Source: Franconibacter pulveris DSM 19144 | GTDB lineage: Bacteria > Pseudomonadota > Gammaproteobacteria > Enterobacterales > Enterobacteriaceae | Direction of reading: 5' to 3' | Assembly (NCBI GenBank): GCA_000621185.1 | Contig: JHYZ01000012.1 | Coordinates: 186,001 to 250,000 of the forward strand | Length of the DNA: 64,000 nt | Shown here: positions 28,623 to 38,251 of the stretch, one piece after another | How the letters are laid out: each line of letters begins with the position of its first letter | Position numbering within the stretch: position 1 is the stretch's first letter | The notes under the pieces: model-generated | The model's input: the letters and a program-made list of their open reading frames with translations, nothing else | What the model was told of the DNA's origin: nothing | Database searches by the model: none | Position numbers and translations under genes: made by a program

Positions 28623-30191
28623 ATGATATGCTTCATGCTTCGCCGGATTAATCTCACCTTCAGTCATATGCTGGTTACGCTTTTAGCCATTTTATCCAGT
28701 CTGGTGTTGATTCTGGTCGTCGCCCAGACGATCGCATGGCGCCTTAGCGAAGCGAAAGTGGAAGCGTTCAGCACGACCGTGCTTGAGCGTAGCGTTTACC
28801 TGTTGCGCCAGGCGCAGGGCATCGCGCAGCAGAACGCCCGCAACGACAATACGCCGCCGTGCAGCGAAGCCGATCTCAGTCGTCTGCGTTCTTTACTGTG
28901 GAATTACCAGTTAATTAAAGATGTGGGGCGGGTGAATCAGCAGGGCCTCATTTGTTCTGTTTTATGGGGACGGGTCTCTCCGCCGTTACCGCTTATGCAG
29001 AAAGGGGAACCGACAAAACAGCTTGCCGGCGCCACGTTTTTGCATTTGCCCGTGGCGAACGGCGTTGAAGCCACGGCGCTGCGCCGTCACGGGCTTATCG
29101 TTTTTCTCTCCCCCTTCGCTTTTTCGCGCTTTGAAAGCGACCCCGACACCGCGTTATTCAGCGCGCTGACCATGAATAAAACGGGCACTGAACGCTATTT
29201 TTCCGTCGGCAGGGGCGCAGATGAATTAAGCCAGGCGCTTAACGGGCAAAGCCGCTGGAATTACATCGTCAAAAAAAGCTGCAGCCCGCATTATGATCTC
29301 TGCGCCATCGCCGGCGCCCATGCCGCCGGTTTTTTTAACGAGTCGCCGATTATTATTGGCTTTATTCTGTTTATGTCGGTCTTTACCGGCACCCTTATTT
29401 CACTGTGCTGGCATTTCTGGCGCAGTAAGAAAACGTCACTCTCCGCGAGGTTACAGCGCGCGCTGGCGCAAGGTCGGCTAAGCCTGGTGTACCAGCCGGT
29501 TTTTGAAATACAAAGCGGCACGATGAGCGGCGTGGAAGCGCTGCTGCGCTGGGAAGATGACGATATGGGCGCGATATCGCCCGAGGTGTTTATCCCGCTG
29601 GCGGAAGAAACCGGGTTGATGCGCCAGATAACCGAGTACGTCACCGCCAGGGCATTCAGCGAGATGCGCGAGCTAATGCAGCGCCACCCTTTTACGTTAA
29701 GTATCAACATAAGCCTGATGGACCTGTTGGCCGATGACTATCTGCATTTTCTTAGCGAACAAGCCCGCCTGCAGGGCGTAACGCCTGGCCGGGTAATTCT
29801 GGAAATAACCGAACGCCAGGGCGGGGATCTGGAGAATATGTCCTGCGCTATCGCCCGCTTTAAACGCGCGGGTTTTCTTATCGCGCTGGATGACTTTGGC
29901 ACAGGGTACTCGACTATTTCCTGGCTCTCACAACTGGACGTGGATGAGATAAAAATAGATAAAAGCCTTAGCGACTCTATTACCACCCACTCGCTGAATA
30001 AAACGTTGCTGGTCAATTTGATCTTGCTGCTTAAATCGATGCCGCAGAAAGTTGTCTTCGAGGGGCTCGAAGAAGCGGAACAGGTTAATTATTTACGTTC
30101 ACATTTCCCTCAAAGTTACGGCCAGGGTTGGTGGTATTCCCGGCCGCTCGATAAAAGTTCGCTGCAACAATTTCTTATATCTGATAAATAA
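28623..30191 (+). CDS. CSS-motif/EAL cyclic-di-GMP phosphodiesterase
   Basis: Probable inner-membrane phosphodiesterase degrading c-di-GMP. Layout (about 522 aa): N-terminal membrane helix (MLVTLLAILSSLVLILVVAQT), a periplasmic CSS-type sensor with cysteines in CSEADLS, ICSVLWGR, SCSPHYDLC (about residues 40-235), a second membrane helix (IIIGFILFMSVFTGTLISLCW), then an EAL domain. Catalytic set intact: EALLRW, NISLMDLL, LEITERQ, ALDDFGTGYS, IKIDKS, FEGLEE. CSS sensors in this class respond to periplasmic redox through DsbA/DsbB. The start is uncertain (ATG 28623 or 28635, AGGA upstream of the latter). It stands where E. coli has the GGDEF gene yeaI. Confidence 0.88.
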   Translation: MICFMLRRINLTFSHMLVTLLAILSSLVLILVVAQTIAWRLSEAKVEAFSTTVLERSVYLLRQAQGIAQQNARNDNTPPCSEADLSRLRSLLWNYQLIKDVGRVNQQGLICSVLWGRVSPPLPLMQKGEPTKQLAGATFLHLPVANGVEATALRRHGLIVFLSPFAFSRFESDPDTALFSALTMNKTGTERYFSVGRGADELSQALNGQSRWNYIVKKSCSPHYDLCAIAGAHAAGFFNESPIIIGFILFMSVFTGTLISLCWHFWRSKKTSLSARLQRALAQGRLSLVYQPVFEIQSGTMSGVEALLRWEDDDMGAISPEVFIPLAEETGLMRQITEYVTARAFSEMRELMQRHPFTLSINISLMDLLADDYLHFLSEQARLQGVTPGRVILEITERQGGDLENMSCAIARFKRAGFLIALDDFGTGYSTISWLSQLDVDEIKIDKSLSDSITTHSLNKTLLVNLILLLKSMPQKVVFEGLEEAEQVNYLRSHFPQSYGQGWWYSRPLDKSSLQQFLISDK

Positions 30192-30192
30192 A

Positions 30193-30222
30193 AACAGCAG
30201 CCTGAAAGGCTGCTGTTGTTTT
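30193..30222 (+). terminator. Terminator after the EAL gene
   Basis: AACAGCAGCCT-gaa-AGGCTGCTGTT followed by GTTTTCCC; also positioned to stop the convergent KGG gene. Confidence 0.85.
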
Positions 30223-30237
30223 CCCACGCTTGAGGAT

Positions 30238-30411
30238 TTACTTACGGTCCTTATCGTGGCTATGCTGCCCCCCTTTTTTGCCCGCTTCGGAAGCGCGCTC
30301 AGGGTCGTTTTTAAAGTTGCCGCCGCTGCGCTGGCCGCCCTTGCGGCCCGCTTCAGAAGCTTTTTCGCGGTCTTCGGCAAAGTTGCCCGAACCGCCACGA
30401 TGTTCTGCCAT
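30238..30411 (-). CDS. KGG-motif stress peptide (YciG/YmdF-like)
   Basis: 57-aa hydrophilic protein beginning MAEHRGGSGNFAEDREKASE; two tandem repeats of the Con-10/KGG unit (ASEAGRKGGQ and ASEAGKKGGQ). Members of this family (YciG, YmdF, GsiB-like) are general stress proteins, usually sigma-S dependent; YciG is linked to motility in E. coli. Start ATG 30411 has GGAGG 6 nt upstream. A close paralogue is at 45625-45804. A perfect 14-bp palindrome AATAAAGCTTTATT lies 58 bp upstream (30469-30482). Confidence 0.85.
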   Translation of the reverse strand: MAEHRGGSGNFAEDREKASEAGRKGGQRSGGNFKNDPERASEAGKKGGQHSHDKDRK

Positions 30412-30848
30412 ATCCTACCTCCGGAAACCCGATTTTGTTACCTGGACAGATGACGCATCGATGAAGTCAATAAAGCTTTATTAACCGTCAGGCTGAAGCG
30501 TGAAATAAAAGCGCTCGCCGCCGCTCCTTTTTATTGCCGTCCTGCGCCGCTTGCTATAAATAAGAGAGAAACCCTCCTGATTTATTCCGTTACCGTTTTG
30601 AATGGCATGCCCGGCCTGCAAAAATAATGTTTGCCCATAGCAAAAGCGTTATTTTCGCCAGCCATTCCACGATAATACAGTTCGCTCAGGTAAGCCAAAC
30701 GTGTCAGGTCATTTTCTTACGCTCATTTCGCCATCTCTTTTATTTTGGGAGGTATTTTCTTTTGCCCGCTACGGGAATATTGCAAACCTCAGGCGCGCTG
30801 CGTATCGTAAACAGCACAATAATCAGTCAGCAACGGACGGAAAAAATA

Positions 30849-31343
30849 ATGACAGACAGAGGCGTGGCGGTGCATGAACAACTGGTGGAGTTGCTAAAAG
30901 ATAACGAAGCGCGTTATCGGGTAATGGAACATGAGCCAATGGGCAAATGCGAAGCGGTTTCACTGCTTCGCGGCACCGCCCTGGGCCAGGGCGCTAAGGC
31001 GCTGGTTTGCAAGATCAAGGGCAACGGCGTAAAGCAGCACGTGCTGGCGATTCTGGCAGCAGACCAGCAGGCGGACCTGACCTTGCTGGCGCAACATGTC
31101 GGCGGGCTGAAAGCCTCCCTCGCAAGCCCGGCGGAGGTGGATGCGCTAACGGGCTGCGTCTTTGGCGCCATTCCACCCTTCAGCTTCCACCCGAACCTGA
31201 AGCTGGTCGCCGACCCGCTTATTTTCGAGCGGTTTGATGAAATCGCTTTTAACGCCGGTCTGCTGGAAAAATCCATTGTCATGGATACCGCCGACTACCT
31301 GCGTATCGCCCGCCCGGAGCTGGTGGCATTTCGCCGCAGCTAA
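30849..31343 (+). CDS. yeaK: Mis-aminoacyl-tRNA deacylase YeaK
   Basis: YbaK/ProX-family trans-editing enzyme; the E. coli homologue hydrolyses mischarged Ser-tRNA(Thr) and related species. 164 aa. Conserved GKCEAVSLLRGTALGQGAKALVCKIKG with the catalytic-site Lys, SLASPAEVDALTGCVFGAIPPF and the DPLIFERFDEIAFNAG end. ATG at 30849 (MTDRGVAVHEQL) chosen; 74 upstream in-frame codons run through AT-rich noncoding DNA. The 30483-30848 stretch holds no other recognizable gene. Confidence 0.93.
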   Translation: MTDRGVAVHEQLVELLKDNEARYRVMEHEPMGKCEAVSLLRGTALGQGAKALVCKIKGNGVKQHVLAILAADQQADLTLLAQHVGGLKASLASPAEVDALTGCVFGAIPPFSFHPNLKLVADPLIFERFDEIAFNAGLLEKSIVMDTADYLRIARPELVAFRRS

Positions 31344-31429
31344 TCGCTTAACGCTGCAGCGCGAATCGATAAAAACCCCCGCTGCGGCTTTTCTGTGTTT
31401 CTCTTAAAAAGGCTCAGCAAGGAGCTAAT

Positions 31430-31876
31430 ATGTTTGACAGCACGCTGCTGATTTTGCTGGCGCTGGCGGCGCTCGGCTTTATCAGCCATAACACCACGGT
31501 TGCGATTTCCGTTCTGGTGTTGATAGTCATCCGCATGACGCCGCTGCAGCAGGCGTTTCCGTGGATCGAAAAACAGGGGCTCACCCTGGGCATTATCATT
31601 CTTACCGTCGCCGTGCTGGCCCCCATCGCCAGCGGCACGTTACCCGCCTCCACGCTGTTTCACGCTTTCCTGAACTGGAAGTCGCTGGTGGCTATCGCGG
31701 TGGGGATTTTTGTCTCCTGGCTTGGCGGGCGCGGCATCACGCTGATGAGCGGCCAGCCCACCATTGTCGCGGGTCTGCTGGTGGGCACCGTATTAGGCGT
31801 GGCCCTGTTCCGGGGGGTGCCGGTCGGGCCACTGATCGCTGCGGGGTTAGTCTCTTTACTGATTGGTCGCCAGTGA
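31430..31876 (+). CDS. yeaL: YeaL, DUF441/UPF0756 membrane protein
   Basis: 148-aa inner-membrane protein with four hydrophobic segments (about residues 5-30, 48-70, 82-102, 112-145). Function unknown. AGGAG precedes the ATG. The 3' end overlaps the convergent permease gene by 21 nt. Confidence 0.92.
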   Translation: MFDSTLLILLALAALGFISHNTTVAISVLVLIVIRMTPLQQAFPWIEKQGLTLGIIILTVAVLAPIASGTLPASTLFHAFLNWKSLVAIAVGIFVSWLGGRGITLMSGQPTIVAGLLVGTVLGVALFRGVPVGPLIAAGLVSLLIGRQ

Positions 31877-32551
31877 ACGGCGCGAAAAGCGTCGTGAAAC
31901 CAGCAGGCCGAGCGCGCTGCACAGCAGGTAATAGACCACGCCGGTAAAGATAAACAGCGCTGCCGGGTAGACCTGCACGCGGTTATTAACCTGCCCGGCG
32001 ACGGTGGTGAGCTCCGGCACGTTGACGATAAAGGCGAGCGACGTGTCTTTCAGCAGCGCGATAAGCAGCCCGATATACGACGGCAATACATTGCGCAGCC
32101 CCTGCGGCAGCAAAACAAACCGCAGCATCTGCCCGCTGCTGAACCCGCCCGCCAGCGCCGCTTCGCGCTGGCCTTTCGGCAAGGCTTCCAGCCCGGCGAG
32201 CGTGGTATGCATCACCGAAGCGGAAGTAAACCAGGCCAGCGCCAGCGTTACCGTCACCGCCCCCGGCATCTCTCCCCCCGTTAGCATCGGCAGCAGAAAC
32301 CAGAGCCAGAAGATAACGAAGATGAGCGGAATGCCGCGGATTAACTCTGCCCACACGAACAAACCTCGCCGCACCGCGCCGCCGTAGCGCCAGGCCAGAC
32401 AGGCAAGCGCGATGCCGCCGGGAAAGGCCAATAGCGCCGCGCCGAGGGTCATCAGCAGCGTCAGCAGCACGCCGCCCGGCTCCCCTTGCGCCATCCGGCC
32501 CCACAGCAGGTACTCCAGGTTATCGGTAATTACCGTAATGTTTTCCATCAT
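31856..32551 (-). CDS. Amino-acid ABC transporter permease 2
   Basis: 231 aa, HisM/GltK-like permease of the polar amino-acid uptake family: five hydrophobic helices and the cytoplasmic EAA-like loop ([30 protein letters not shown], conserved Gly in the loop) that contacts the ATPase. Last gene of the four-gene uptake operon; the start overlaps the previous permease by 4 nt (ATGA). Not part of the E. coli gene order at this spot. Confidence 0.87.
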   Translation of the reverse strand: MMENITVITDNLEYLLWGRMAQGEPGGVLLTLLMTLGAALLAFPGGIALACLAWRYGGAVRRGLFVWAELIRGIPLIFVIFWLWFLLPMLTGGEMPGAVTVTLALAWFTSASVMHTTLAGLEALPKGQREAALAGGFSSGQMLRFVLLPQGLRNVLPSYIGLLIALLKDTSLAFIVNVPELTTVAGQVNNRVQVYPAALFIFTGVVYYLLCSALGLLVSRRFSRRSLATNQ

Positions 32552-33297
32552 GCCGCCCTCCCTTGCTTACGTTCGCCGCCTGACGGGCCAAACCAGGCAA
32601 AAAGCCAGCCCATCGCCAGCCCGAGCAGCAGGTAGAGCGCCGTGCCGATGGCGAACGCCTCCAGCGCGTGGGCGTTGTAGCTTTCAATCTGCCGCACCTG
32701 GTAAGTGAGCTCGGCAAAGCCGATGCCGGTTGCCAGCGAAGAGAGCTTCATCAGGTTGAGGTATTGCCCCACCACCGGCTGCCAGGCGTTGCGCAGCCCC
32801 TGCGCCAGCAAAATCCAGCGAAAAATCGCCAGTTCGCTAAACCCCTGCGAGCGCGCCGCTTCAACCTGCCCTTTTGCGACGGCCTGAAGCCCTGCGCGGA
32901 TCTCCTCTACCAGAAAAGCCGCGCTAAAGAGCCCCAGCGCCCAGGCCGTGCAGAGAAACTCCGGCGTAAACCACCAGACATCGCCGGGCAATATGCTCCA
33001 CGCATGCTCATCGTTAACCACCCCGCGAAACGCCTGCGGAAGAAAATTCCAGGCGGCGAAATACCAGAACAGCAGTTGCACCAGCAGCGGCGTATTACGA
33101 AACAGCGAGACCCATGCCGCCACCAGCCCGCGTCCTGCCGCCCCGCCAGCCAGCCGCAGCGCCAGCAACAGCACGGTAAGCAGGGTGGCGAGCAGCATGC
33201 CCGCAAGCGTTACCCAGAGGGTGGTAAGAAAACCGGAAATAAGCCACTGCAACGGTTGCCCGCTCAGCACGCCATGCCAGTCAAGGTGCAGATTCAT
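32548..33297 (-). CDS. Amino-acid ABC transporter permease 1
   Basis: 249 aa, HisQ/GltJ-like permease; membrane segments from residue 17 onward ([28 protein letters not shown]), EAA loop [25 protein letters not shown], family motif [16 protein letters not shown]. Overlaps the ATPase gene and the second permease by 4 nt each. Forms the heteromeric channel with the downstream permease. Confidence 0.87.
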   Translation of the reverse strand: MNLHLDWHGVLSGQPLQWLISGFLTTLWVTLAGMLLATLLTVLLLALRLAGGAAGRGLVAAWVSLFRNTPLLVQLLFWYFAAWNFLPQAFRGVVNDEHAWSILPGDVWWFTPEFLCTAWALGLFSAAFLVEEIRAGLQAVAKGQVEAARSQGFSELAIFRWILLAQGLRNAWQPVVGQYLNLMKLSSLATGIGFAELTYQVRQIESYNAHALEAFAIGTALYLLLGLAMGWLFAWFGPSGGERKQGRAA

Positions 33298-34112
33298 GCG
33301 AGGTCCTTACGCTCCAGGTGCAGCGGGTCGAGCACTTTTTGCAGGAAGCGCTGCGCGCGAGGATGCGCGGGAGCGGTGAAAAACTGCTGCGGCGGCGCCT
33401 GCTCCAGGATCTCCCCGCCATCGATAAACACCACCCGGTCGGCGATTTCCCGCGCAAACTGCATCTCGTGCGTTACCACAATCATGGTGATGCCGCTGTG
33501 GGCCAGCGTTTTCATCACAAAGAGCACCTCGCCTATCATCTCCGGGTCGAGCGCTGAGGTCGGCTCGTCGAAGAGAATAATTTGCGGCTCGCTGGCGAGC
33601 GCCCGCGCGATGGCCACACGCTGCTGCTGTCCGCCGGAGAGCTGTGCGGGCAACTCGCTGGCTTTATCCTGCAAGCCTACCTGCGCCAGCAGGCCAAGCG
33701 CTCTCGCTGTCGCTGCCTGCGGCTTCCAGCCATGGACATGGGTCAGCGCCAGCGTGACGTTCTCCAGCGCCGTCAAATGCGCGTAAAGGTTGAACTGCTG
33801 AAAAACAAAGCCGACGCGGCTTCGCAGTGCGCGCAGCGCCCGTCCGCTCAGCCCGCGCGTGGGTTTGCCGTCGATATAAATCTCCCCTTCGCTTAGCGGC
33901 TCAAGCTGATTAATCAGCCGGATGAGGGTCGATTTGCCGGAGCCGGAAGGGCCAAGTATCGCCACCACTTCGCCCGGGTTAACTCTGAGGTTGATGCCGT
34001 TCAGCACCCGGTTGTCGCCGTATCGTTTAGTCGCGTCGCGAAACTCAACGCTTGCCTGCTGCAAATGCGAAAAATCCGCGGCTCGGGCCGCGGACTGAGA
34101 AAAAAACGCCAT
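33294..34112 (-). CDS. Amino-acid ABC transporter ATP-binding protein
   Basis: 272 aa. Walker [10 protein letters not shown] (residues 54-62), Q-loop [18 protein letters not shown], signature [15 protein letters not shown], Walker [15 protein letters not shown]-loop VTHEMQF. The GlnQ/HisP class has this exact Q-loop and signature. An N-terminal extension of about 20 residues precedes the conserved [11 protein letters not shown]; a later start is possible but no Met lies there. Energizes the uptake system. Confidence 0.9.
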   Translation of the reverse strand: MAFFSQSAARAADFSHLQQASVEFRDATKRYGDNRVLNGINLRVNPGEVVAILGPSGSGKSTLIRLINQLEPLSEGEIYIDGKPTRGLSGRALRALRSRVGFVFQQFNLYAHLTALENVTLALTHVHGWKPQAATARALGLLAQVGLQDKASELPAQLSGGQQQRVAIARALASEPQIILFDEPTSALDPEMIGEVLFVMKTLAHSGITMIVVTHEMQFAREIADRVVFIDGGEILEQAPPQQFFTAPAHPRAQRFLQKVLDPLHLERKDLA

Positions 34113-34113
34113 A

Positions 34114-34938
34114 TTACTTCGCTTCTATTTTGAAATTACGCGGTTGCGGCGTTTTGGTCGCAGGGCCGAACCAGGTATCGTAAATCTTCGCCGCTTCGCC
34201 GCTCTGTTCAAGCTTCACCAGCTCGTCATTCACCGCTTTCAGCAGCGCCGGCTCGCCTTTTTTCACCCCTACGCCGATATCCTCTTTGCTGAGCAAATCC
34301 GGCAGGATTTTAAACTGCGCCTTGTCCGGCGCTTGCGCCAGCAGCCCCGCCAGAATGGTGCTGTCCTGGGTGATGGCCTGCACGTTGCCGTTGCGCAGCG
34401 CCGTCAGCGCCAGCGGGATGTCGTCATAAGAGAGGACGCGCGACTGCGGGAAGCGCTGATGCAGCGCCTGCTCGCCCGTGGTTCCCTTCACGGCGCCGAT
34501 ACGCGCTTTGCTGTAGGCATCAAGCTTATCGGGCGACTGCGCCGGCACCAGGAACTGCTGACCGGTCACAAAATAGGGCGTAGAGAAATCGACCACCTGC
34601 GCGCGTTCCGGGGTAATGGTGATATCCGCGACGATGAGATCCGCCTTGCCGGACTGCAGCAGCGGGATACGGTTCGCCGGGTTAGTGGCCACCAGCTCCA
34701 GCTTCACGCCGAGGCTTTTCGCCAGCGCGTTCGCGAAATCGACATCGTAACCAACGATGTTATGGGTTTTGGGGTCAATCGAGCCAAACGGCGGGTTGGC
34801 GTCAAAGGTCGCCACTTTTACCACGCCCGCTTTTTTAATTTCGGCGAGCTGGTCGGCCTGCGCTGCGCCGGTGAAGCCCGCCAGCGCCAGCAGGGCCAGC
34901 GCCACGATCTTTTTCTGTGTGTTAAGTACGGCTGCCAT
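34114..34938 (-). CDS. Family 3 amino-acid-binding protein
   Basis: Periplasmic solute receptor of the transporter. 274 aa: signal peptide (about residues 1-28, ends GFTGAAQA), then SBP_bac_3 domain with the family signature [21 protein letters not shown], binding-site segments [21 protein letters not shown] and DFSTPYF, and [12 protein letters not shown]. The Arg/Asp pattern fits a polar or cationic amino acid, but the substrate cannot be fixed. One nt separates it from the ATPase gene. First gene of the operon; promoter expected in 34939-35080. Confidence 0.87.
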   Translation of the reverse strand: MAAVLNTQKKIVALALLALAGFTGAAQADQLAEIKKAGVVKVATFDANPPFGSIDPKTHNIVGYDVDFANALAKSLGVKLELVATNPANRIPLLQSGKADLIVADITITPERAQVVDFSTPYFVTGQQFLVPAQSPDKLDAYSKARIGAVKGTTGEQALHQRFPQSRVLSYDDIPLALTALRNGNVQAITQDSTILAGLLAQAPDKAQFKILPDLLSKEDIGVGVKKGEPALLKAVNDELVKLEQSGEAAKIYDTWFGPATKTPQPRNFKIEAK

Positions 34939-35140
34939 AGGTTTTCCTTGATATCCCTGTAGTTATTACGTCCTCTCTACGTTCCCACAGCCCGCGCTAT
35001 CCTGGAAATTCCTTAATCGGCAATAGATATGCGCAAATGTTATTAAGCGCAACGGCTTAAAAGGAAACGCTTATGGCAGGGCGCAAAGCAGCATAACCCA
35101 CTGCCAGACGGAGAAAACTTCCCCGGCTGGCAGTCGTTTT

Positions 35141-35941
35141 TTATGAAAAAGAGGACAGCGCCTGCGTGTCGCGCAGATAACGCCCCGGCGTCTGGCCCAG
35201 CGCTTTTTTAAACATAGTGATAAACGCAGTGGTGGAGTCATAGCCCAACGCCTGCGCCACCTGAGTGACCTGTTGACCATTAATCAGCAACCGCAGCGCG
35301 ACGATGAGCTGTAGCTGCTGGCGCCAGCGGCGAAAGTTTAACCCGGTCTCTTTCACCACCAGACGGGCCAGATTACGCTCGCTCATGGCGAACTGCGCCG
35401 CCCATGCGGCAAGCGTACGCCGGTCGTCCGGCCGCGCCGCCAGCGCTTCGACCATGACGCGAATTTTAGGGTGTCGGGAAACCGGCAACTGGAGTTGCTC
35501 AACCGGCTGGCGGGGAAGCTCATCGAACAGCACCTGCACCAGCCGTGCGGTCTCCCCGGTATCGCTCTGTGTTTTACGACGCTCTGCAAGCGTCAGGATA
35601 AGCTCGCGCACCAGCGGGGAGACTTTCAGAGTGCAGCAGGTTTCAGGCAGCTTAACCGCGCCCGGTTCGATAAACAAAAAGCAGAGCCGGGCCTGCGCCG
35701 TAGCCCGGTTGCTGTGGGCAAGGCCGCCCGGCAGCCAGACCGCGTACTGCGGTGGCACCATCCAGACGCCCTGCTCCACTTCGCAGGCGATGCCGCCGTG
35801 CAGCGCCAGGATAAGCTGCCCTTTACGGTGCTGGTGAAAGGGGATCTCTTGCTCGCTTTCTCCTACGCGTATGCGAAACGCCACCGCCGGGTCGTGGTGG
35901 AGGTCCGGGTTGTACCCCTCAAGTTCTAATCCCTGTTCCAT
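35141..35941 (-). CDS. nimR: AraC-family repressor NimR
   Basis: 266 aa; N-terminal cupin-like sensor domain (PFHQHRKGQLILALHGG near residue 37), C-terminal AraC DNA-binding domain with two HTHs (RTLAAWAAQFAMSERNLARLV and QVTQVAQALGYDSTTAFITMFKKALGQTP). Orthologue of E. coli YeaM/NimR, which represses the divergent transporter gene. The 102-bp intergenic region is the expected operator. It closes with an inverted repeat CTGCCAG/CTGGCAG at 35098-35130. Confidence 0.9.
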   Translation of the reverse strand: MEQGLELEGYNPDLHHDPAVAFRIRVGESEQEIPFHQHRKGQLILALHGGIACEVEQGVWMVPPQYAVWLPGGLAHSNRATAQARLCFLFIEPGAVKLPETCCTLKVSPLVRELILTLAERRKTQSDTGETARLVQVLFDELPRQPVEQLQLPVSRHPKIRVMVEALAARPDDRRTLAAWAAQFAMSERNLARLVVKETGLNFRRWRQQLQLIVALRLLINGQQVTQVAQALGYDSTTAFITMFKKALGQTPGRYLRDTQALSSFS

Positions 35942-36043
35942 TGCGCTTGTCCGAATTTAGCGATTATCTGGCATTTTAGCTTGATTCCATTCAGGCGAAG
36001 AAGCGCTATGCTCTGCATCTCGTTTTTTTGCTGAGAAAGCCTG

Positions 36044-37228
36044 ATGACTTCCACGACGCTTGCCCGTCCCCGCGCCCTGCTTTTACTGGCGGGCATTTTG
36101 ACTCTCGCCACCACGCTTCGCGTGACGTTTACCGGCGCGGCGCCGCTGCTGGACGCCATTCGCGACACGTTTACGCTCTCTACCGCCAGCACGGGCGTGC
36201 TGACCACGCTGCCGCTACTCGCCTTCGCCGTGGTTTCGCCGCTGGCGGCAGGCCTGGCGCGCCGCTTTGGCATGGAGCGCAGTTTATTTGGCGCGATGCT
36301 GCTGATTTGCGCCGGCATCGCGCTGCGCTCAACGGGCGGCGCGGCCGGGTTATTCCTTGGCACCGCCGTCATCGGCTGCGGCATTGCGATTGGCAACGTC
36401 CTGCTGCCGGGCATGATCAAGCGCGATTTTCCAGGCCAGGTGGCGCGGCTCACCGGCGCCTATTCCCTGACGATGGGCGCGGCGGCGGCGCTGGGTTCGG
36501 CGCTGGTGGTACCGGTGGCCGCGCTCGGTTTTGGCTGGCGCGGCGCGTTACTGGCGCTGATGGTCTTTCCGCTGCTGGCGATGCTGCTGTGGTTGCCGCA
36601 GCTGCGGCAAAAAAGCGCCTCGACGGTGCGCGGCCCGGCGCCGCGTGAACAGCGCGCACTCTGGCGCTCGCCGCTCGCCTGGCAGGTAACACTCTTTCTC
36701 GGCCTTAACTCGCTTATTTATTACGTGGTGATAGGGTGGCTGCCCAGCATGCTGATAAGCCAGGGCTACAGCGAGGCGCAGGCCGGTTCGCTGCACGGCG
36801 TGTTACAGCTGGCGACGGCGGCGCCCGGTATCGCGGTGCCGATTATCCTCTCACGTTTGCGAGACCCGCGAGGCCTCGCCGTTGGCGTATCGCTGCTTTG
36901 CGCGGTAAGCGCGCTGGGGCTGTGGTTAATGCCGGGTCATGCCAGCCTGTGGGTTGTGCTGTTCGGGTTTGGCTCCGGCGCGACCATGATCCTGGGCCTG
37001 ACATTCATCGGCCTGCGCGCCAGTTCAGCGCATCAGGCGGCGGCGCTTTCGGGTATGGCGCAATCGGTGGGCTATCTGCTGGCGGCGGGCGGCCCGCCAG
37101 TCATGGGGAAACTGCATGATTTACTGGCAAGCTGGAGCCTGCCGCTTATCCTCTGCGCGCTGCTGTCGATAATCATGGCGATCTTTGGCGCGTTAGCCGG
37201 ACGCGACAGAGAGATTCACGTCGGCTAA
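36044..37228 (+). CDS. nimT: MFS exporter NimT (2-nitroimidazole)
   Basis: 394 aa, 12 hydrophobic segments, major facilitator of the CynX/NimT family. E. coli NimT (YeaN) gives resistance to 2-nitroimidazole and is repressed by NimR. Conserved TTLRVTFTGAAPLLD, LLTTLPLLAFA-like, GNVLLPGMIKRDFP, RLTGAYSLTMGAAAALGSA and FGSGATMILGLTFIGLRASS match throughout. Divergent from nimR, so the regulatory pair is retained. Confidence 0.92.
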   Translation: MTSTTLARPRALLLLAGILTLATTLRVTFTGAAPLLDAIRDTFTLSTASTGVLTTLPLLAFAVVSPLAAGLARRFGMERSLFGAMLLICAGIALRSTGGAAGLFLGTAVIGCGIAIGNVLLPGMIKRDFPGQVARLTGAYSLTMGAAAALGSALVVPVAALGFGWRGALLALMVFPLLAMLLWLPQLRQKSASTVRGPAPREQRALWRSPLAWQVTLFLGLNSLIYYVVIGWLPSMLISQGYSEAQAGSLHGVLQLATAAPGIAVPIILSRLRDPRGLAVGVSLLCAVSALGLWLMPGHASLWVVLFGFGSGATMILGLTFIGLRASSAHQAAALSGMAQSVGYLLAAGGPPVMGKLHDLLASWSLPLILCALLSIIMAIFGALAGRDREIHVG

Positions 37229-37261
37229 CCGGGCCAGGGGCGCGCCCCTGGCTTTACCGTC

Positions 37262-37972
37262 TTAACGCTGGGCGGCGCGTAAAAAGGCCTGCACCAGCGG
37301 CGCGGGACGCCCGGCCAGCGCCGCGCGTTCGTGCTGAAACAGCGTGGCGACGAAGAACGGGTGCGTCACCAGTTCAACTGCGCGAATCTCCCCTTCGCTG
37401 TCCCAGCCGGTGACCTTCAGCGGCGGCTGTTGTTCGAGCGCCCCGGCAAACAGCGGCGCAATGCCGTAGTTACAGTGGTAGCCCTCTTCAATTTCCAGTC
37501 TGCCGTAAGCTTTCGCGATGAGCGTATTGGGGCGAAGCTCAATGGCGTCGCTTTTTTCCACCAGCGCGCAGGTCAGCGGCGCGATCACCAGCCGCCCTTC
37601 GCTGTGCGTTTCCCCATGCGCGGCGTCGTCCCAGCCCATGACGTTACGAGCGTACTCGATAATGGCGTGCTGAAAACCGCCGCAGGTGCCAAGGAGCGGC
37701 ACGCTGTTTTCGCGGGCGTAGCGGATAGCGTGAAAAGCCCCCTCTTCGTTCTTATAAGGGCTTGCTGGCACTACCCAGATGGCGTCATAGCCAACCAGGT
37801 CTTCCGTGCTTGCGACATCCGGCGTGGCGAGCCAGTCGTAGTCGGCGTTCACCTCCAGCACCGCGGCGGCGTCGTCTATCGCCAGCGGGATAGCCTGATG
37901 CGCCAGCACGTCGGGGTTATAGTCGCCAACCAGAGCGATACGCAGGGTGGATTTCAGGGGAGAGCTTTCCAT
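37262..37972 (-). CDS. CTP-synthase-like class I glutamine amidotransferase
   Basis: 236 aa. Resembles the amidotransferase half of CTP synthase but stands alone; similar proteins are annotated as CTP synthase C-terminal region-related (seleno)proteins because some members carry Sec at the nucleophile. Here the nucleophile is Cys (TGC codon) in LLGTCGGFQHAIIEY near residue 116; the second-half His-x-Glu pair may be in TGWDSEGEIRAVELVTHPFF. ATG at 37972 with AAGGA upstream is the start; about 240 codons of open frame before it are an antisense artefact over the DUF523/yeaO region. Role unknown. Confidence 0.82.
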   Translation of the reverse strand: MESSPLKSTLRIALVGDYNPDVLAHQAIPLAIDDAAAVLEVNADYDWLATPDVASTEDLVGYDAIWVVPASPYKNEEGAFHAIRYARENSVPLLGTCGGFQHAIIEYARNVMGWDDAAHGETHSEGRLVIAPLTCALVEKSDAIELRPNTLIAKAYGRLEIEEGYHCNYGIAPLFAGALEQQPPLKVTGWDSEGEIRAVELVTHPFFVATLFQHERAALAGRPAPLVQAFLRAAQR

Positions 37973-38122
37973 GAGGAGTTCCTTATGCAGAGATCGGTGA
38001 TGCACAACATAAGGAACCTCAGCATACAGATCTGCGCGCAAGCTAACAACACCAAAAAATAGCAGGCTTATCAGGCAGATTGCCGTTTGTGCCCTGACGA
38101 TGGCGGGGAATAACATGGCGTG

Positions 38123-38251
38123 ATGAAAAGTCACATTCTGGTAAGCGCCTGCCTGATGGGGTTTTGTGTCCGCTATGACAGTCTCGATAAACCCGTTGTT
38201 CTCGACACGCTTTCGCGCAGGCAGGAGGCGCAGCGGAGAAAAGGTAAATGA
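38123..38251 (+). pseudogene. Truncated DUF523 gene
   Basis: 42-codon ORF MKSHILVSACLMGFCVRYDS... whose first 19 residues match the start of DUF523 proteins (ILVSACLLGxxVRYDG), after which homology stops and a basic tail (SRRQEAQRRKGK) follows. Intact DUF523 proteins are about 150 aa. The stop overlaps the yeaO start by 4 nt (ATGA), so the remnant may still couple translation into yeaO. Confidence 0.6.
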
